The position numbers were made by a program, and so were the translations under genes. From positions 868,001 through 932,000 of the forward strand of contig JAJFZO010000889.1 of the NCBI GenBank assembly GCA_021397835.1: DNA of 64,000 nucleotides, in the 5' to 3' direction. The notes beneath the pieces are model-generated. The model saw only the letters and a program-made list of their open reading frames with translations, was not told where the DNA came from and made no database searches. This document shows, one piece after another, positions 37,510 through 52,500 of this stretch. The number at the start of each line of letters is the position of its first letter. The first letter of the stretch is position 1. The DNA comes from Moringa oleifera. Lineage: Eukaryota; Streptophyta; Magnoliopsida; Brassicales; Moringaceae.

Positions 37510-40500
37510 TTACATGAGCGGGAGGTAGGCTCCACCATGCCCTTTCCTCAGTACCAGCAGCCCAGTGGTATCAGGGATCTTGTCCAATGCTTTCATGCAA
37601 GAATCAACAACATCAGAAAATCCGGTAGCCACTGTGGCCAGCTGCATCCTTAACCTCAAATCCCTAGTTCTCTTCAACAAGCATCTAAACGACCTCCCTA
37701 GATATTTGGCCCATTCTGCTGGCAATCCTCCCCCAGTCAGCCAAACTGAGAACTGGGACTGGTCACCCCTGGCTGCCACCTCAGCCCTATAGAATCTTGC
37801 CAACTCAAGAAGCATTGAAGACTGGAGGGGGAGCACAGCAACAAATTCAGCCACAAATGCTTCTGTTAGCTCAGGATTCAGCATCTGATTCCAAAGCACC
37901 AGCGCCCACTCACTTGGCTGGTTAAGACCATAGGCCTCTGCAACAATTAGAGCCTCCTGGAAACGGGATTGCTCAACTAGTGCTCGCCTGGCATTGGTGT
38001 CAGATAGATTCAGCCACTTAGAATCTGGCATTCTTATTTGAAGAGAGACAAGAGAAGCCTGAGCACAGGCTCTGCGTGTTTTATTGCCAGCATCAATGGA
38101 AGAGTGAACTTCAGCAGCTTCAATATAATAGCGCATAGAATCTAGGAGATCTTCATTCTGGTCCCTGTCATAACGCTGAAACCACTGCTGCGAAGCCTGC
38201 TCTGCTCGTGACTCCAACAAAGCAGCTGTCTCATGCTTCATGTCAAAGTGATTATACACCTGCAAAAAAGTGGAGCACACATATTGTTAAAAGCAAAAAC
38301 TAGCAAGATGGCACAAGGGAATTAAACAATCACGTGATTGAGCAAGGCTACATAAGACAAACAAACCATGAAAAAATGTTTTAGCGAAGATAAGTTCCCA
38401 GGTTCCAAGAGAACAAGTATAAGACATACGATCACGACAGCATACTTATGACCTGGTATGTCACCAAGGAATCCATTAAATTGATGGCCTATGTACTATA
38501 TCATATCCATGCCACAACCAAGTAGTAATAACAACATTCTGTATGAGAACTTAATCAGACAAAACACAGATCTACTGTTTGATGCATAAAACTGTCAAGC
38601 ATAGACATGGCAGTTCAAGCGTGTGTGCACAAACCATTGCAAATGCATCCAGGTCATTGGGGTTGAAATGCTTCAAGGATGTCAGAACAGCCATCCGGAA
38701 ACCTCTGACAGCCTCAGCAGTGCTTGTGTTCGTGTCTGCAGCAGCAGAGTACTTCTGAAGAAGTAAATCCAGCTGACCATTTTCAATAAGAATGCCAAGA
38801 ATGAAATTAAGGGCATGAAAGTTTCCGACTCCAGTTATTAGGCGAGCCAAACATGGAAAATCACCCTCAGACACATAAGCTTCAACCCTGGTTGCAGCAA
38901 GGGCTACTAGAACATCTACTCCATCAAGGCAAGCGGAAGATTTGTAGAAGTGGTGTGAAAGAATAAGAAGCTCAACCTGAGAATACAATATTTTCATTAA
39001 TGAAAAGTATTCACACATCAAAAGCAAAATAACTAAAGCATGCGATAATCATCCTGGTAGTCACCAAAATTGCACCTTGCACCACCTTAAAAAATATCTC
39101 CGAAAATATTTACAAAGAAATATAGTACTTCGGTGGCCATCGTAAAAAAAGATAATATTAGGCACACAAAACACTGCTAAATTAAACTTCTATTGTAATG
39201 ACCATACCTCACAAGCATGTGGTATTTCCTGTCCAGTAATCACCAACCGCATCAATGCATGGCCAACTTCTGGTTCAGAAGGGCAGAGCTCTGCCCACTT
39301 CAAGAAGTCTGAAAATCTCCACAGCAAAGGAGCTGGTCCTTCCTCCTTCTGAGAATCCATATATCCCCCACGATGTGCAGCCAACAAACCCTGGAGAACA
39401 TCAAAATTCAGTATTATCAACTTATCATATGTTAAGAGTACTAGGGGAATTTGGGTTTGGATAGAACTTTCAGGTAGAAATTTAACATGGATACAACAAT
39501 CAAATTTTCTCACCAACTTTAAAACCCAAACATAAAGTTTACAGTCGTGTCCTTGTCAACTCGAAGAAATGGTGCAGCCCAAAATATTCAGTCTCGAATC
39601 CCTACTAGCACCTCAGGGCCTTGGTTCAAGATAACCAGGCATTTATGAACCAATTGGGTTGGCTGACCCAAAAAATGTGTTTTACAAAACAATAGTCCAA
39701 ATATTTTCCAAAGTTTTTCTTCAAGCAGCATTCAAATTTACCAATGTACAAGGCACACACACCTTTAGAAAGGATTCTGCAAGTATTTGAGCAATGCCAG
39801 CAGCTGGCATAGAATGAGTTTGCACCAGGAGACATGCTTCCTCAAATGATTCTTGTGCTTTAAGAGAAAGTAACTGCAGCAATTCAACCGGCTGTTTCTC
39901 AAATGCCTCGCAGAATGAGAGACCCAAGACATTTGCAGCTTTTAGAACTGCTATTACTCTATTACATAATCCACGTCCACTACCTTCAATTAAAAGGGTT
40001 GCAAAACTCTCCACGACCTGTAGTATCAGAGAACAGATTGAAGAAGAAACAACCATTAAAATCACAGAATGCAGTTCATTAACAAGGTAAGCTTGATTCA
40101 GCCTTTTTCCATTGAAAGGCTAGCATACTTCATATGCATTTAAAAAAAGAAAAAAAATTGAGTGACAAGCAAAACAAGAGATAAGAACAGAAACCTGCAT
40201 AGGATGAAGCAGATATTGATCAGTCTGTATATTGTATGACTGAATGACAGAACGAACATCCTCATCAAGCATTGATAATTGTATTTTGCCACTAGGAGTA
40301 GAGGTTGCCGCTAGCTTTAGAGCAGCATCCACTAGCATGAATTCAGAAGGTATGTGCCCTGGAGATAGCTTATGCTGGAGTTGCTTGGCAGCAGTTATTT
40401 GTCCAAACTCCAATAAGGAAAGAACAGCCCTTTCCCTCTCTGCAGGTCCAATTCGTTCCTCCCACTTTGAAAATGACATCTCTATTTTTGTACTTTCATC

Positions 40501-43500
40501 TTGCAAGTGCTCAGTTTTTGGGTTGAGAGAACTAGTAGTATCATCAGGATCAGTGTTTTTATCCACATAGTCCACTAATGGCCGTCTTGGTGGCACATAA
40601 GCTTTTGCCCTCCGTTTGGATTTCATGCTACCCCCTGCTATGGTTGAAGAGCCGGTGTCCAGTACTTGGTTCCGGTGATATGCCTGGCTACTGTCCCTTG
40701 CATCATGTTTTTCCACAACTCTATTCTTCATTGAATTAATATGATTGTCCATTTTTGTTATCATATTTGCAGTCTGTTCAATAATATTCACAGTATTTCC
40801 ATTCACATTAACTCTGTTGGAACTGGTTGAACTGAACTCCCCTTCACTTTTCACCAGAGCCTCCGATTCTACAGCCAAGAGCCACACTCTCGTCTCAATT
40901 TCCCGTAGAAGATGCAATGGATAAACCCTGATAATATCATAACACAAGTCAGAACATATAACACTTAGATGCAATTGCAAAGCATTAATTTAGTGATAAA
41001 CAACTTACGGATTAGAGTGGGTTATCATTCCACTCAACCATTGAAGAGAAAGCAGCAACAACTCATGAAGCTCTGTTGCTGGAAGGTCTTTGTCCCCAAT
41101 TTCTGCATGCTTAAGGAAAAACAAACCAGCCTGCAAGGTATAATGGCAAAGTTCATCTCAAAAGGTAATGAGGAGGTTTTCAAACATGATTCAGTCCAAC
41201 ATTGTTACTTGTACGCAGTAGATATACCTGTAATGCAGGGAAGGAGTTTCTGATGAACAGTGTCTGACAGTGGCCCCATAAAGCAATTCTCTCTTCTGGG
41301 ACATCCCAGAGGAACTCCTTCCACTCAGCTACCATGGATTCTGCCTGAAGATATACACAAAATATAAGGAAAAGGAGAATTAACATTTGAAGGGTTCAAA
41401 ATACTACCACTATGAATACTTGTGCAAATGATAGGAATTACATGGCAATTTTCCATCTTTCAATGTCAGAAAATGGACGTTAAATATGGCAGAAAGAAAT
41501 AAAGTAAACACTGAATATTTCAAGGAGACAGTGTCGTGGGGGCACAAGGAGGGGGGATGATTGGGAGAGTCCTTCAAACACTGCCTAAATTATTGCTCAA
41601 CATTAAATGACACTGTTAGGACAATGCATGATGACAATCATTCTTACAAAAGGGATTAATATGCATTGTTTACTAACCTGCACTATCTAAAAGCTGCGCA
41701 AAAAGTTTTGTGAACACCTACCAAATATCTCACCAGATTCCCGATGATGAAATTCAAGTTCGCTAGTATATAATTTCAATTGATTACCATAACTCAGCCA
41801 GTATCCAATTGAATGTGGTCAATTAAGTCAAAAATTTCAAATAAAATATCTCTAACCCATTGGGAGAAGTTAAATATAGTGGCTCCTTTCACTTATATAA
41901 TTCGTCTTGCTGATCCCTGGATCACCATTTTCATTGAAAAAGCCAAAAAAATATCTTCATGCAAGATCTGCAAATTTTATCAGAACAAAGCATAGATTCT
42001 TTTTCGAAAGTCCCACAAAACCAAAATAGTATACCTTTGAACATCCCAAATCTTCATCCTGCTCTCCTCATGTAAACTCCAAACAGAAAAGTCCACCACT
42101 ACTCACATACAAACTCGAGATGCAAATTGCACTTGAATCAGGAGCATACTCACTAAAGTAACCTCTTTTTTTTTTTTTGTTTTGTTATTTTCTTAAAAAA
42201 AAAATTGATGATACTTTATTCTTGAATTGACATATAAGCTCAACTAAACCAAATAACCGCCGAACATCATCATGTTCACCGCTCAAGTACTCTAGCAAAG
42301 CCTACTCTGAAAGTTGTAACCTGGGATGTTGCATCCTTTAGGGGATTGTTTAGTTTATGAACAGGATTAGATTAGCTAATCCAAGGAGATCAGATTGAGG
42401 TAGGACTAGCTAAACTAATCCCAAGTATGGTTTGTCACATATCATTCTAATGTTACTAGCCTCATGATTGTTTTCATAGGATTAAAGAAAGGTTATGCTG
42501 ATGAACCAAACTACCATTCCATCTTCTTTTTGAGTTTTAGACATTTTTATGCAATTTTGAATTGTTTGTATAATCTCTCTCTATACACACACATGTATGT
42601 AATACAATTAATAAATATTTTCCTTAGTCTACAGTTAGATTTAATATATAGATTACATCTTCCTATGATGCTAGGAATACTTTAGTCTTTATAGTTGTAA
42701 CCTCACTTTAATGTCAATGTTAAATACAAAATCATAATATAATTATATTATATTGAATTATGTTATATATATATATACTTGATAACTGAGGTATCCAGAT
42801 TGGGAAATCTGACTAACGGATGAAGCACTTATCCTCTTTGGATTTTGAATTTAACGACCAGGAACAAATTCAGTGACTCTGAGAGGATTCGTGCCCTGCA
42901 CCTTACCTACAAGTTGATGGCATTAGGCTATATTTGTCTTGATATTAAATTATTATATATATATATTAGAATTTATATACATACATGCATAAAGGTACTG
43001 TTAAAATATTCAGAGTTACTCAAAGGTACTTTAGTTCAAAAATTAATCATAGTTGTTGAATTTAACAAATTCCAACTGCCACAGCAAGAATAATATAATC
43101 CAAAAATCATGATTAGCAAGCTTAGCTGATGCTGGGGTTATCTTCCAACCAAACAAGGGCTTAATAGTGAGATAAGGATTAAGGTAGACTATTAGCTGAT
43201 CCCACCAACCAATAGGTTCTTGTCTATTTACAACATACACCACATGCAGGGAGAGAAGCCATTATGCATAATTTTCTCTGCTCCTAAACAACCATCTCCC
43301 CACAAAACTATAATTAGCTCTGCAGAAAGGAATTTATTATTTGTTAAGGCAGAACAGGCATCTAAGCAATTCACTTTGAACATGATTAACCATTGACATC
43401 TAACTGGCCCTTTAATTATCTAAACTAACCCGTCAAATAGATTACTAACTCTATCAAAAGCACTTTTAACAGCAGGAAGAAAATGCTTTTAAATACTTGA

Positions 43501-46500
43501 CCATTTTTCTAGTATCACAACTAATAGATGAAGCCTCCTCTCAGAATCAGGAATTGCATCAAAACTGACCTAGGGATGCAGAATTAGTACCTGAGTTTCA
43601 GTAACATGATGAACAGCAGATTTCCATGGTGCCCCACTGGCCTCCAACTGCTTTGCCCAGTTGCGTGCTTGCTCCCAGTGCCTGTTCTTTTCTAAAGCTG
43701 TCAGAAGTGAAGCATCATCCAGAGTCTCATTTCCAAGGTGGAGATCATCATCCTTGCGCAATGAAGGCTCTGCCAAGTTAATCTTCCAATATAATCGCCG
43801 GTAGTAAGCTGCTGCAGATCCCCCATCACCAAAGTCAGTTGCAGCAAGGAGTTTTAGCAGACATCGTTTTTCATAAGGAGATGGACATGTTGAAAGCATA
43901 GCGTCAGCAGCTTTTACAGCAACTGAACTAATCCATGATGTTCCAACATGACTTTCTCTTCCTGTATGAGCCTGCAAATGTACTGGTTCATCTCTAATTC
44001 TGGCAGAGAAGGAACCCAGATGTGCTGAAGCTTCAGAAAGGCGCATTTGAGAAAATGCCTGAGAACCAACGGCAAAGAAAAAGAAAAAAAACATTTTGAT
44101 GAGAAATGATCCACCTAATGTTAAATTCAAACCAAATCAAGTTACTACAATAAAGTTAATTGCTAATTTGGAGTAATAAATAGCTGGAAAACATTTGAAA
44201 GAAGTTACGAAACAGGAAACATAAGTAACATGGTTGGCCAATGAAAACATTCCACAAAATATTTCATAAAATTGGAACTCCCTTTACTCTGCCTATTAGC
44301 CATCCCTCCAACAGAACCCCTTCATAACTTTAAAAGTGACAACCTGACTACTCCCTCCATTTTCCAGAAGAGAAATTTCATAGTAAATAACAAAAGTTTG
44401 TGAACCACCTAATCACCGAACATAAAGTCATTAGATCAAGTTTCTGACTTTCATGAAAAAACAACTTTTACTAACTTCATTATCATGAAAAAGACATCAA
44501 ATGGAAAGCTATGGATATGCAGAAAAATTTAATAGAATATATTTGCTGATACCATCAAGAGGAAAAAGAAAAACAAGCAAATTATCTCCCCTTCCTCTTT
44601 TCTTACATGATCATCACCTACTCTATTTTGTACTTTTGCAATGCACACATATGTCTATGTTTGACAGTAGAAGAGGCAGGAAGAAAACCTGCTACCTGCC
44701 TCTGAAAAATATCAGCAAAATGTCACCCCAGTTAAAGAAGAGTTCCTCGGATGGAAGGGATGCAGGGGTCAACTTTCCCCATCTAAACCAATAAAAAATT
44801 GAACGAAAGAATGCAATTCTTTTCAAGCTCAAACCCATGGAGATGAATAGATGCAAGGGTTTTAACTGTTCTGACAAACCTGAAGAGCACGAATGAAAGG
44901 TAACAAGCAACATGAAGGAAGGAACATCTCAAATGCCCTCAGTAAAGGCACAAACAAGCGTTGTTCACAAAGCACAGCAACCATCTTGGACAGAGAAGCC
45001 GCCCCATCACTTAAATCACTTGAAACATTAATATGTTCACCTACTTCCACTTTCCTTTGCTGCTCACCCATAACACCTTCAGCAGCAAATATTCTGGCAG
45101 AAGTACTTGAAGAATGAGACGAAGCCATGGAATCCACGGACACAGGCTGCCTAAGTCGTCTACGTTTTGGATTCTGCCGGTTGTAATGATATTGGACAAC
45201 CCTACTCTCCACTGGCAAAGAATTAGAAGCATCCACAGCAGCAGCAACATTGTCCGCAATCTGGGAAGCTATGTCATTCACCTTGATGGATGAGGTTTCC
45301 CTGCAAATAATATCTTAATCAGATCTAAGCCTCAATGTTTTACCAAATTGCATGTTAGTATCTACTCCAAAGAAAGCATTAAGTTTTTCGAGCAGAAATA
45401 CTCAAATATCCTAGTTCAAATGCATCCAAGTATAAGATCTAAGGACCATCATTTCATGTTGAAATAGTCGTTGCAGCCTGGGTGCAATTAAAAATAATTT
45501 TCATTCAATGCGAGTGTATCTTTGTACTTGTTTCAAACAAGCATTATGTAATACGAAATGCAGAACCTTTAAAAAACATAAAAATATTAGATATAGAAAG
45601 CATCATTTAATCTTGAAAAATTTGTAGTAACCTGGCTGCAGTGATTTCCAACCAAACAGTTAGGCAGGAAAATGGAGACACATCGGGAAAGCATGAAGCG
45701 ACCATTGCCAAAATAGACCATGATAAGTCTTTCGCCTTTATCAAGAGAGCCTCTCCAGGATTCTTTTGTTTCTCACAATCTGCTAATATTCTGAACAGTT
45801 CAACAGGGATATATACATGATCATCTGAGAAGGGATTTCCATCCCTCTTTTCTGTAGCATCCAACTGTGATGGAAGGCTAGCTTTTCTTCTTGATTGCAT
45901 GCCTCTCAAAACTGTAAGTATATGAATTTTGAGACGTCGATCACTAAACTCCTTTGATGCCTGGGAAAGTGGATCATGAAGGTGCATTAAAAAATATCAA
46001 TATAGATACGATATCTTGAACTTAGCAGAAAACTTGAAAAAAGAAAATTAAGAATGAAAAGAGACATACTACTTGGACCACCACATCAAAAGGGAATCCT
46101 CCAACCTGAGCTTCAGACAAGAATCCAACCTTGCAGAGGAGAATGAAATCATAACATTAGAAGTTGAAGAAGAAGCTGGTCATGTTCCAAGATGAATGGT
46201 AAAATCAAGAGACATACCCAGTCATTGTCCCTCGCCAACAGAGCTAGGTATTTCGTACTCAAAGGAAGCTGATGCATCTGACAGAAATTGGCAACTAAAC
46301 TCCAGTGCTGGCTCACAGCTTTTTGTTGAGATCTTAGTTCAGCCCCATCACCATTACCAGTTAATAGCCAATTTCCACATGTCTTTCCATCCACTATTTG
46401 CGGAAGACTAGCTTTCTCCAAATGCTGAAGAACAAGCATGAGAGCATGACAAGGTCGTCTAACAGCAACATTGCTGGGACTGCCCTTTAGATAAGAATTG

Positions 46501-49500
46501 CTTGCAGCATCCTGACGAACATATTCATCTGCCAGTGCCCTAGCTAGTGACCCTAATATATCACTTTCATGGGATACTGAACAAAGTGCAGAACCTCTAG
46601 GTAAAACTTGCTTAGAAATACCACTATTTTCACTTGATTTGTAAAAGGAAGATATCCGCCTCAAGGCAGCTACGTCAACTCGCAGCATACTGGCAGATAG
46701 ACCACAAAGCTCCAGGAGAAAAGCACATGAAGCCACCAACACAGAATCCTCAAAATGAGTAATAGCAAGCGGCATGACCTGAAAGATCAACAGGCACAAG
46801 TGTAACCAAAGCATCTTCTATCAAAGAATAGGTGTAATCAAAGCATCAACTTGATAAAAGCAACAAGAGTAATCTTGAGTTCTTACTTGTCACTTGAGTA
46901 AAAGTTTTCTGCATAATAATCCAATAAAAGCGAAAATAGATTCAAGCTGGCCAGTACTATCACCCTTTTACCAAAATATTCTCATTTTGTTCAAGCACAA
47001 ATGGTAAGAAAATTGGTCCTTACAGATGAAAGAATAGACTTTTCACTTTGCGTTATTGGTGCAAGCAGTGTCTGAACATCTGATTGAACATTTGTTTGTC
47101 CACATGCTGTAAAACCGGATTGCTCTTCCAATTTGAACTTTTCAACTCTCATGCCAAGTAGATGATTAAAAGCTGCCAATGCACGTCCACGATGCAAGTG
47201 ATGCTCAAGGCCAAACCCAGTTTCCTAAATTCAGTAAGTTACACAGATACTGAGAGATGCAGGTAAATATGATAAAATCAAGCAGGTATTTCTAGAACCA
47301 ATGTACAAAAAAAGTACATACGCCCAAAACAGTACAAAAAATATAAACCCAATAATGTTAGTAGAGAAACTCTATCCAGGCAAGGAAGATATTTCAAAAC
47401 CACTCACAAGCAAATAGCAATATGTGATCCTTTTTTTTTAAAAAAAAAAAAAAAGTAAGATCCTTTAATCAATAGAAAACTGGGAGGTAATTAGAATTGC
47501 AAATAAAAAAGAACAAACAATTTGCATTCTTGTGATCACCAAAGCAAATGGAGCTCTAGCAAAGCAAACAAGTGAAGGTGACAGAGAGACGGTCAGGAAA
47601 ACCTCATATTTTGAGATCAGGGGAGAAAGTTCTCCACTAATAGTCAAATGATTGGAATTAAAATAAGTTACCATGATGAACCTCTTCAGTAGCCTCAATT
47701 ACATTGTGAAAACAACCCCTTCACTAAAAAGGTTCAACAAAAGAGCATATTTCTTTCTGTGTATTTCCACTCAACAAAATTTTGACCAGCAGCAGACATA
47801 CATAATGTCCTTTAGTAAGAATTACAAAAACCCTCAAACATCACCGAGATATGATAACATGATGGAAGAAATCTCCTTGCAAACTACATTACAAAACAAC
47901 ATACTCAGCAGAAAAGAATGCAACCACCAGAATATCATAAAGACTGTTTCTCCAAGAGCTATTTTGAAAGTTAACACAGATTTGTGCAAATATGAATTAG
48001 ATTATCTTAGGCGGAACAGCAATACCTCAACTGAAGAGTCATAGAGTTCTTCTTCAATATGCTTTTGGATAATTGCTTCCCAGGAGATTGCACTGATCAC
48101 AGTATGTTCATCAGCATTCATGAAAAAATCAATATCTCTATGTAGCAAAGATTCCCCAGTAGGAAGACCTGAAAACGATTGCCATGCAAGAGGACCCTGC
48201 ATACCGTGTAAACGAAATGATATGATAAATCATTCTTGTAAAAAGAAAGGGAATAAAGTGCTGGATACCATTTCCAAGTGCCAGGAAGAAATAAACAAAT
48301 ACGTACCATTTCCCGATATTAATACTTAGCACAAAATTAAAGTCAAAATTTCAGCATAAAGCCTAAAACTAAATTTTGCTAAAACCCAAAAAGGAACCTG
48401 AAAAAAAGAATATTTAAAGATTGTTTCAGAGATACTGAGTAACATGAGCGGAAAAATAGAGACCTGGACATAAAGCTGAATTAGTCTGCGTACAGCCTTA
48501 GGAAACCAGCAAGGCAACATCTGTAGAAGTGAAGTATCACGCTCAGCAGAGAAGAATATGCTGTCACGCCAATTTAGGTAGTCTGATAAAGCTGAATTAA
48601 CAAATGCAGCAAAACGAATTATGCTACAGCAAACTAAAAGCACAGCAAGGATAATCTATTTTTTTTTTTAAACCTTAACCAGCACTAAAGATTAATTTCA
48701 CATGATCAGAATCCAGAAGGTGCAATAGGGAGAAGCGGTTAAAGGCTAACCATAATTTGCTTTAGGGCAAAAGTTAGAAGTTGTGTCTTGTCCAAAACAT
48801 GCAGCTACAAGGGTGCGCCACAGCATGGGGAAGCGCTGCAAGATAGGCCTCAGGTTCTCCAATGTGCACTGGGCAGAGGAGCTACTATGCCGGTTTATGC
48901 TACCACGACTTAAGCACTGTTGAATTGGTGCAGGGGCATACATTAGGGTTGCTAAAGCTGCCATTTCTCCCCCTCCTTCCGCAATGTCATCAACAGTGGA
49001 AATTATTTCATCGATCTCCAGCACGGTCAGATTGGTACCACGAACTAAATTGCGTGACATTATCGAGCGTGCATTAGAAAACGATGCATCATATTCGCGT
49101 CCCTTGATCCTGGATAACAGCAACCATCTTGCCCAATGACAATCTCCCTGATCAGATGTATCACATGCCAAAACAAGAGAGGTAAATTTATACACAAATT
49201 GTGCGTTACAACAAACATTCCACATGGAATATGGGGTTCCATGGGGAGAACATGTAACAATATCATAAAGCTCTGAGCATGATACATATTTGAAATACAG
49301 GATGGCCCATCAAGATGTTTCTTCTGAGGGTCAAACAGAGAGAGGCACTAAGCTAACAAATAGCATATATTACCATTTGCTTTCTGGTTGTCTTAAAAGT
49401 CACTTTTCTAATTCCTTCTGTTCAATCTTAAATCGATAGGATAATGCCCGCTCAACCATTGTTTGTTGGCAAAAAATTTCAAAGATAAAAGGAATCACAG

Positions 49501-52500
49501 CCTTCGTTCAGCATTTTACACCAAACCACTAGATGTTGTCCAATATAATATCAAATACAGAAAAAAGAGATGAAGGCTCATAGCATTATAACCAGAAATA
49601 TATTAGTCATTGCCGCTTTGTTCCTGGTAATTCATCAAATTAAATATATATGGAAGCCAAAGACAGTTGTATTAAAATATGTTAGCACAATGATTTCAGC
49701 TATTTATGTCTAGAAATCTATAGGTATCTCAGAGACTCTAATCAACTAAGAAATATTGTTTTTAACTTCTGATTTATTCTTTTTATAAAGTTTCTTAATT
49801 AACATTTTTAATCTTCTGATGATGAAGGGATGTTGGATGAACATCACAGAACAGTACTATCTTTATATAAGAATATCATAAAACAAAAAATATATATTTT
49901 TATAACAGTGACATCCGACGGATACCCTCCACCATTCTCCTGCTTGGGGCCCAACTGGGAAGGAAAAAGCCCCATTGCCAAGCAGGGTAGCGCTTTCAAT
50001 GGGAAATCGAATGCCGACCTCTTTTAGCCAATAGACCACACACACTTAGTAAATAAGTACACAAAAATACTCGGAACACAGTAGGGCATTGATAATATTA
50101 GTTTTCTTATATACTTTCGAGGGTTAAATTTAGAGAAAGAGAGGGAGATCAATTGCCTGCACCACAAATTATTCACCTTCTATCCCTCGCAGACAAGATT
50201 ACTTTCACATCAGATGGATGGAACAACACCTAATTATTCACTTTCTATCCCTCGCAGACAAGATTACTTTCACATCAAATGGATGGAACAATTCAAAGAG
50301 AACATACAGTGAATAGAAAAGCAACTTAAGTATAAGCGAATATACACAGGCAATAGACCATGTGGATTTAGACTCAGTAAGCATAAATTAGAAGTTTGAC
50401 TATAAAGACAAAAATAAACACTCACTGGATAACAAGGGAACTTACTGCAGCTTCCAGTAATGAAGAAACCGAAGCATTATCTAGGAGCAACTTGTGATGA
50501 TCAAGGTAAAGGTCCAGAAGGTTTGGCAAATTATATTGGGCACAATGCTTTACAAATAACTTATGCAAAGCATGCACGGTATCAACATGAAATCTTTCAT
50601 CTGAGAACTTCAGATCTAATGGACTCTCAGTTGCATCATCATCAATCAAAACTTTGTATCTGCCAGTAATGAAGCCTGCACGAGCCAGAAGATGTATAAT
50701 CTCTGCAGTACCTTCCCAATATTCTTTCAAAAAAATTAATTTCTTGGCAAGCTCCTGCTCCATGAGCATCCTTAACCAAATGGAGCACATAGCACTGGCA
50801 GACAGCCTAAAAAGTTTGATATCTGGAACATCCATGCACACAGCATCAAGTTCTTCAACAGAATATATATAGTCACCACAGTCAGCAAAGCCACCATTGG
50901 ATCCAACAGTTGAAGTAGGCTGTGAACTGTCCAAAGCAATTTGCAGGTTCCCATCAGATAAAACAGAATTAGGTACAAGGTCCAGAAGCTTGGAAACTTC
51001 ATCCCACTCATTATGACATATATGGTACTCCACTTGTGATTCCCATGGCACATGCACACCCATAAGCAAAGGCTGATCCAATACTATCTGTATCACAAAA
51101 CCATACATTAGATATGTATCTATGCAAACACCTCTGCTAAAAGGTTGTGTACTGTTACACAGAAACACTAGCAACAAACATACGAAAGAAAACCCAAAGA
51201 TACATGAGTCATCTTGTGCTTTAAAAGGAAAAAAGAAAAAAAAAAAGATGAAGCAGATAAGATTAAGCATAAGGAGGCACTTTGAACATCAAGATGTTCA
51301 ACTGAATGCATCTCATGAAGACGGCAAATGTAATAATTATTTATTTATTTATTTTACATTATTGTAAAATTTGTGAGTTCCATCTCTTAATAGAATATCT
51401 TGAGTTAACGGAGGAACTCAGAACTTCTATCAACTTGAGAAAACAAAGTAGATCCAATAACAGTTTCAGAGTATATTCAACTCAAATTAAATTGATGAAA
51501 CACCACATGGATCCAAGAAACTCATTAAGAATGCAGGAAAGCCGCTTTAAGTGGAATATATTCATTTAGAGAATTCTCTTAAACCTTTGTGTTCCTAATA
51601 CCATTTTTATCGTCATGCTTGAGGAACTATAAATGAGAATAAGCTTGAATAGAGCTGCTCCTGTTTACTAGTACATCAAACAAACTCAATGAAAAGGGTT
51701 GGTTAATACTTCCACACCTTTCCTAGCCCGACATCCGACCAAACGCCATGGCCAAGCAAAATCATCATTACCATTCACGAAATGCTCAATTATGACTTCT
51801 AAAATTCAGCCTCTCTAAACAGAGGCCTCCAAGCTAGTGTTCTACACCTACAGTTCATGCAAGAGTGCAATTTCATCTACCTAGACATCTATGGGTATCT
51901 ATATCCCATATCCCAAATTAAGTAGTAGAACCAAAAAGGAAAATAACTATATAAATAAATAAGCAAACAAACATATGTAAAATAATAATAATAATAATAA
52001 TAATCAAGAAGAAAACCTAAGCATCCAATTCCATACACCCACTTATAAGAAGGTTAACTATCCAGCAAATTAAATGATGCAACATATTCATGCCTTTGCC
52101 AAGAGTTCAGCTGGTTTCTCACACCCAGTAACTCAAGTGAGAACGTCGGACAGAGAGAGAGGTGGCCAAGACTAAATGAAGATTGAAAGGAAAAGTGTAA
52201 CATATATTTCAGATAAGAGATGCTCTAGATGCACAACAAAGAGCATGTTTCAGAAAATGCTAAGATATCTTCCAGACAAGTGATGCCCCAGAGCATGTTA
52301 AAGAGCATTTCCCAGTTCCAATTGAAGAAATGACAGCTTCTTGCTTGTTAAGAAGCAAGCCCTCCACTATGATAGTTATCTACATTACCTGAGCAAAGGC
52401 ATCTAAGTCAGGGATAACATTAAGCTCAAGGTTTTTATGCATCAAATACGTGAAGCATGATACACATTTCAAGAAAAACTTTCAAAATTGGAAGCTGCTG

